Source: Chromera velia (lineage: Eukaryota; Sar; Chromeraceae). From it: a stretch of 28,347 bases of DNA. The notes beneath the pieces are model-generated. The model ran no database searches, was not told the origin of the DNA, and saw only the letters and a program-made list of their open reading frames with translations. Made by a program: the position numbers and the translations under genes. The stretch spans positions 31,485 to 59,831 of the forward strand of contig JAHBMJ010000007.1 of assembly GCA_018398765.1 (NCBI GenBank), read 5' to 3'. Of the stretch, positions 21,173-27,254 are shown piece after piece. How positions within the stretch are numbered: the first letter of the stretch is position 1; each line of letters starts with the position of its first letter.

Positions 21173-24100
21173 GGAGAGAGCACACACATAGGAACGCGTG
21201 AACGCAGAACTACACAATACACATATGCATGCCGACAGACGACGCATGCACCGACCGAAGCGACGTCATCCATCATGCGAGACAGGAGAGCGAAAGCGGA
21301 CCGCACCTGCCAGTCCATCTGCACGACCCTGCATGCAGGAAATTGACCTCCAACGGCAATAGAGCGGTTGGTCATGGTTTCTGTACAGCATAAAATTGGA
21401 CGCAATGACACAAAGCCTCCTTCCTCTATGACTCTGCGTTCAGATGATGGAAAGTGAGTGAAGCACCCGAGAAAGAACCTCTCCTCATCAAAGCATAGCA
21501 CTGCCAAGAGAAATAGGAGATTCTCAGTCGCGCGAGCCCAGTGAAGAAAGTGTGTCGAGTGAAGTTTTTTATCTGTTTGTTCGTGTAGATATTCCTTTCA
21601 TCTGTGCATGAGTAACTAGTCAGAAGTTCGACTCCTTCGTGACGACGAGAGAGAAGGAAGTCAATCTGACTGACTCATGCCGAAAGAATGGATTGTTATC
21701 CGCCTCCGCCAGAGTTCTGAAGAGCATCTCCTTGATTTTCATGTCCTTTACAATTGCTTCCTTGTAGAGCTTGCCGACCTCCTGGGCCATGGTTTTTTCC
21801 TCCCCTTCGTAACTCTGCACAATTAACAGAGAACAGGAAAGTCAGTCAGTGTTGTTCCTGATCGTTCTTGTAAAACACATCCGTCTCCTTCCGGTCTTGC
21901 AGTGGTACTGGACCAAACAAGAGCTGGTCAGACATCCAGCAGTACAGTATGAAATTGAGACCCAAGCCCTTTTCCCCTGAATTCCAGTTTTGCACGCTCA
22001 CGTCCCTTTCAAGTTGGTCGCACTTGGAGTCTCTCACTGTCCATTTCAAGTTGGTCACACTCTCACTGTCCCTTTCAAGTTGGTCGCACTCTCACTGTCT
22101 CTTTCAAGTTGGTCGCACTCTCACTGTCCCTTTCAAGTTGGTCGCACTTGGAGTCTCGATGACTGTTCTTGTTTGTTTTTTGTCGACATCTCAACACACT
22201 AAATGCTTTATATGCTGCAGGGATATTGAGTTTCACAGCATGCTGCTGCCTCTTTGGTCTTTCTGTTTGCCTGCGTTTATGAAATGTTTTTTCCCTCCCA
22301 TCGACTGAGGCTGCAAAGATTTTTGGCAAACAGGCGCCGCTCAACATTGTAGTATCAGGTTGCTTGGCGCCCCTCCAGTCGAGTCCTTGTTGCTAGCTAT
22401 AATCTGGTTCAATTCATTACCTTTGCAAGCCCCGTACCAACAGATGAATATACAAAAGGGTCGTGTTCAAGTCCGCGCAAGGACTCCAGATGATGATGCG
22501 TTGCCTTGCTGCAGTGGACTCATACTGACCATTCTACATGCAGTTGCTGCCAGTCTCTCTCTGCATGGAAGGAACGAAAGGCTGACGTACCTTGAAGTCT
22601 GTGACGCCCTCCATCGGAAGGTCAGCCTCTTTGCCCCACTGAAAGTAGAGCCAGAAGTGTTGAAGCGACCTGCATGCGTGCATGCATGCATGCATGCACA
22701 AAAAACAGAAGAAACGGGCAGGAAGAAAACGAATTCATTGCAGCCATACATCTCGACAGTCGGATACACGGACAAACCACAGCAAGCCCATCTCAGTTCA
22801 CATCGAGAGGCAGACAGACAGACAGACAGTTCAGATCCGGGCACGCATACAGCCGTGCAGGAAAACAGAAAAAGAGGCAGACATACGAAGAGGCCCACCC
22901 CGAATGCGCGACTCCCTTTGGGTCCTTGTTGATCACCTCTGACGCCTTTGGAAGGTTTTGAAGTTCTGCAGGGTCCCCTTTTTTGAAGCTGATCTCTTCC
23001 TCTTGCCCTTCGTCGTTCCTTTGAAGGAAACTGCCTACTTGACCGACAGGAGGCGGTAGGCCGTTTTTTTCTGCGTTGTCGTACATGGTCTCGTCTTTAT
23101 CAATGCCCAGGATCGACTTATATGCCTCAGGCTCAAACACAGGGCTGCATTCAGCATTCAGTCAGTCGATGAATGCATTGGGAGTTTTGTGGCCACCATC
23201 TGGATCCGTCCATTCTTTTTTCTGCTCGGACAGCCAGGACAAGGCGTGAAATTGATTTAATTCACACAGATCTCTCTCTCTCTCTCTCTCCCTCCCCTAT
23301 ACGTCCACCAAAATTGTATATATTTCTAGAACCACCCATTCATGCACAGTATGGTTTGACTTTCCGTTCCCCCCGTTTCCCCTGAGGACTCCAAAGGCCA
23401 CAACGACTGTCCAGCCACCTCCCTTGATGGTCCCTCCTGTACGTCTCAGAGGGCATGTATCTCCTCCATGCAATTCAAAAATGCAATTGAGCAAGATGCG
23501 AAGAAAGAAACTATCAGAAAGAGACAGAGACTTGCACAGAAAATGCTACTGACTGACTCCTCTTCTTTGATCTGCTGTTTCACCCGGACTGTTCGGTAGT
23601 TTCCAGCTGTTAGAGGGAAGTACGGATGTCGTTTCTTCCTGCACAAAAGTGCATTTTGCTAAATGTGACGAAAAGAAAAGAAAATTACGGAGAAGCAGAA
23701 TTGAGCACGCACCTCTCACACTCTCGAAATCTTGATGCCTAAATTTTCGTTGCCATAATGTCTTTTTCTGTGCATCAACCAAATTGGTCGAGCGGTCGGC
23801 TCGGTTTCCTCGGTCGTTGCTCGTTCCTGTTTGATTCAATGATTGATCGCTCTACTTTGTACCTTCAAAGAGTTTTTTTTTTTTTTCTGACACAAACTCG
23901 CCTCTGGGTCAGTCGCATGGTCTGTATCTGATTTTGTTTATCTTTCTCTCCCTCTCCTTCCATCCCTCTCACGTGCGTACACGCAAACAAGTGTTCCCAT
24001 GGAAAGAGCGCGTGTCTTTATCCCGTGGAGACAGGAGAGACCAATTAATTGGGCATCTGACCTGGTTTCCGGGTCTGCATTCGAGTCGACTTTGTCTGCG

Positions 24101-25339
24101 AACTCCTGCATGCCTTTCTCTACGAGAGCTTCCCTGTACACCTTTTCGTTTCCGTGCCTGGAACAGAACAAAACAGAGCACAGAAGAGAAAAGAAGAGAA
24201 CCACAGAGAAAGAGAGGCGATCGATGCGCAGGATGGGAGGGGATTTTATGTCAAATGGATAAGCAGAGATTGTGGCTATATGCACATGGGGAGGGAAGAA
24301 GTCGAAAGAAAAGATGGATGGATGGTACACAGAAGCGAAAAAGTAATGCAATCAGAAGAGAATCCACGCAGCCCACCAGAGTTCTTCTGTGACGTCTTTG
24401 TCTGCCCTCGCCAGGTCGACCGTCTTTTGTAATGACTTTTCGTTCCGATCTTTCAGAACGTCTTTGAGAACGAAAGCGACGTCCGAGAGAAGACCAAAAT
24501 GCAGGCGGGAATCCATATGAGCAGCGAATCTGCGGTGTCGCATAAACAGAGGAGAGAAGAAAAGTCTCCGAGTGTGATTCCTTAGTGTGCCTTTGAGATG
24601 CGGTTGCGGAAAAGCTGCAGTTGCCTTGAAATTATGTAGGTGTCTTGCGAAGCATGCAATGAACTGCATCGGTTCGGTCTGTGCATTTCGATTGAAAATT
24701 CATTTTCTCTTTGTCGATGCTCTCGAAGGATGCGATATAGCTGTTGATGCCGTCAAAGAAAGCAAGTAGCGTGAGGGACTGAAGCTTCCCCTTTTTGAAA
24801 TTCATAATTGCTCTTTTTTCAGGCACTAGTCCTCTGCAGAATTATAGCGTAAATTTTCTATACTGATCGTCATCCTCAGCCAATGACATTGCGGGTATGT
24901 GAAGTGGTTTTACGATTCGCTGACCTCTGTGCAGCTTTCTTCTTCGCAATTTCAATCTCCTCGTCGAGTTTCTCTGGCTTCGTCAGGCCGGGATAGACGT
25001 ACTTGAAGGACTTGACCAATGCCGGCGTTTTCCTGTGGACGAAATTAAACGGTGGGGGGGGGGGCACAGGGGATTTAAGCAAAACAGCTATACAACTGGG
25101 CTCCTTCGTCGAAGAAGCTGCGGACTCCACCCATGTATTTATTCGTGAAAGAGAACTTTCGGGGTGCCCGGCATGGCGAAGAAAGAAAAGGAATGCAGGT
25201 CAGTACAAGAAGATTCTATGTTTTTAAATTGGTCAAAGACAAAAACAGATCCAAGAGAGAGAGAGAGAGAGACTCTGCTGCTGAAAAGAAATCGCTGGCT
25301 TCTCGGAGCTCAAGAAGTCATTTTCTTTCTTTCTTTCTT

Positions 25340-25374
<35 letters not shown>

Positions 25375-25392
25375 TTCTTTCTTCTTTCATTT

Positions 25393-25433
<41 letters not shown>

Positions 25434-26887
25434 ACGTAAGCACATTCTTCAGCAACGCCTCGTGTGCTTGCTTCCGCTCTTTGAATCGTTTTTTGTGGGC
25501 CTCAATCATTTCGTCTATTTTGTCTATTCCATCCTCCTCAGAGGGAGTGGGCTGGTCGATAATCACACTGCATTCAGGCAGGCAGGGAGGCAGGCAGGCA
25601 GGCAGGTGGGGATCCGCAGAGGTACATGCGTTGAAAGAAGGAATGCCGGGGTGGACTCTGTGACTTACTGGAAGGAGACGGCGAAAGCCCCCCCCCAAAA
25701 AAACCGACTGTCGGTCATGAGTGCTGCGTGAAGGAAAGATGGTAACAACAAAGAAATGAGGCGGAGCGACCGCAACTCTCTCGGTGGGAAGAGGGAGCAC
25801 CGAAGAAAAAGAAGACAAAACAGGGAAGAAGCACCGTCTGAAGAGCTGACCCTGTTTTCACCTTCGCCCAATAAGCGCTGCACAAACCAGGGGGGATGCA
25901 GCGGCACACACAACGAATCAAGATGAAGCCTTTTCAGAAGAGAGAACCAGAATTCGAATATACGATGTTTGTTTCATTTGCTTGGAGAATGTGATACGAC
26001 CATTTTCGTTGTCATCCCTCCAGACTACACAGGGGAACACACGAGCAGACGAAACTGGAGGAAGACTAGAATAGAATAGAATAGGAGAGAAGAGAAGAGA
26101 AGTGAGAGAGGCTTCGGAGGGGGTTGACCACAGCGTTTGGGTCAAATGGGATTATCCGACGGGTTTCTGACGTGGCCTCCATGATCGATGCGAAGAAAAA
26201 GAAATGCTACTCACGACTTGGAACAAAAGACAAACACAAAATTGTCTTTTTTTAATTTGATTGAGGCCATCAGTTGTGCACAAAGTTTTCACAGTTACTC
26301 ACGTACGTCTTCAACGCAAAGTCCTGCGGCTTTGCTTCTTCCCCGTCGTCATCTGCGGACCTGTTGCCCTCCCCTCCCCGCTCGGGCTCGGTGACTTCCG
26401 CGTCGTCTCCGCCCTCTTTGGCCAAAAAGGAAACCTGTCTGCTTCGTTTGCGCCTTGCAATTATTTTTTTTCGTTTTTCTACTCGTCTGTTGAACTCTTC
26501 TTGCTTCTTTAATCGCTTTCTCTCCCTAATCAGGTCAAGCAACGACATAGCAGGAGGCTCTTCATCATTGTCATTCTCATTCTCATTTTTCCCTTCACTC
26601 TTCTCTCGAACCTCCCTCCTGCGCTTGAACTCCAGATTTGTTTTTATTGTTTTGTAACCGTACCGCTGCAACAACTGCTCTCTTTCCCTCTGCAGATCCC
26701 GAAAGCCTTCTTGTTTTTCTTTTTCATCCTTCGCGCGCAAGCCAGATGAAGGCGAACCCTGGTCAGGAGACAATTTCCAAATCCTCAGAGCCCTCCAGAA
26801 AACCTGCATAGAGTGCGCGCAACAACGTCGACCACCAAGAGAGGAATCTCCGCAACTGTGCATTTACATAAACACACAGAGGACCTC

Positions 26888-26968
<81 letters not shown>

Positions 26969-26973
26969 GTCTC

Positions 26974-27017
<44 letters not shown>

Positions 27018-27124
27018 CATCTACATATAAATATACAAACACACTCATGTGTACACAAACACGTACACATGAGAGAGAGAGAGACCCACACACAAGTAAA
27101 CCGTTCCCCCCCTCCCCCCCCGCG

Positions 27125-27162
<38 letters not shown>

Positions 27163-27210
27163 TATATACATACATACATACATAAATACATACATACGCA
27201 CACACACATA

Positions 27211-27254
<44 letters not shown>

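Noticed and set aside
22660-22700. CRISPR-like or integrase-type repeat from the TGCATGCATGCA run
   Set aside because: It is a simple palindromic 4-bp periodic tract at a splice acceptor, without spacers. The rest of the window is clearly eukaryotic.
23297-23494. Minus-strand frame RYMPSETYRRDHQGRWLDS as a long exon
   Set aside because: Ending the exon at the GTACAG donor (23443) joins both neighbours in phase; the longer frame leaves no donor in the required phase.
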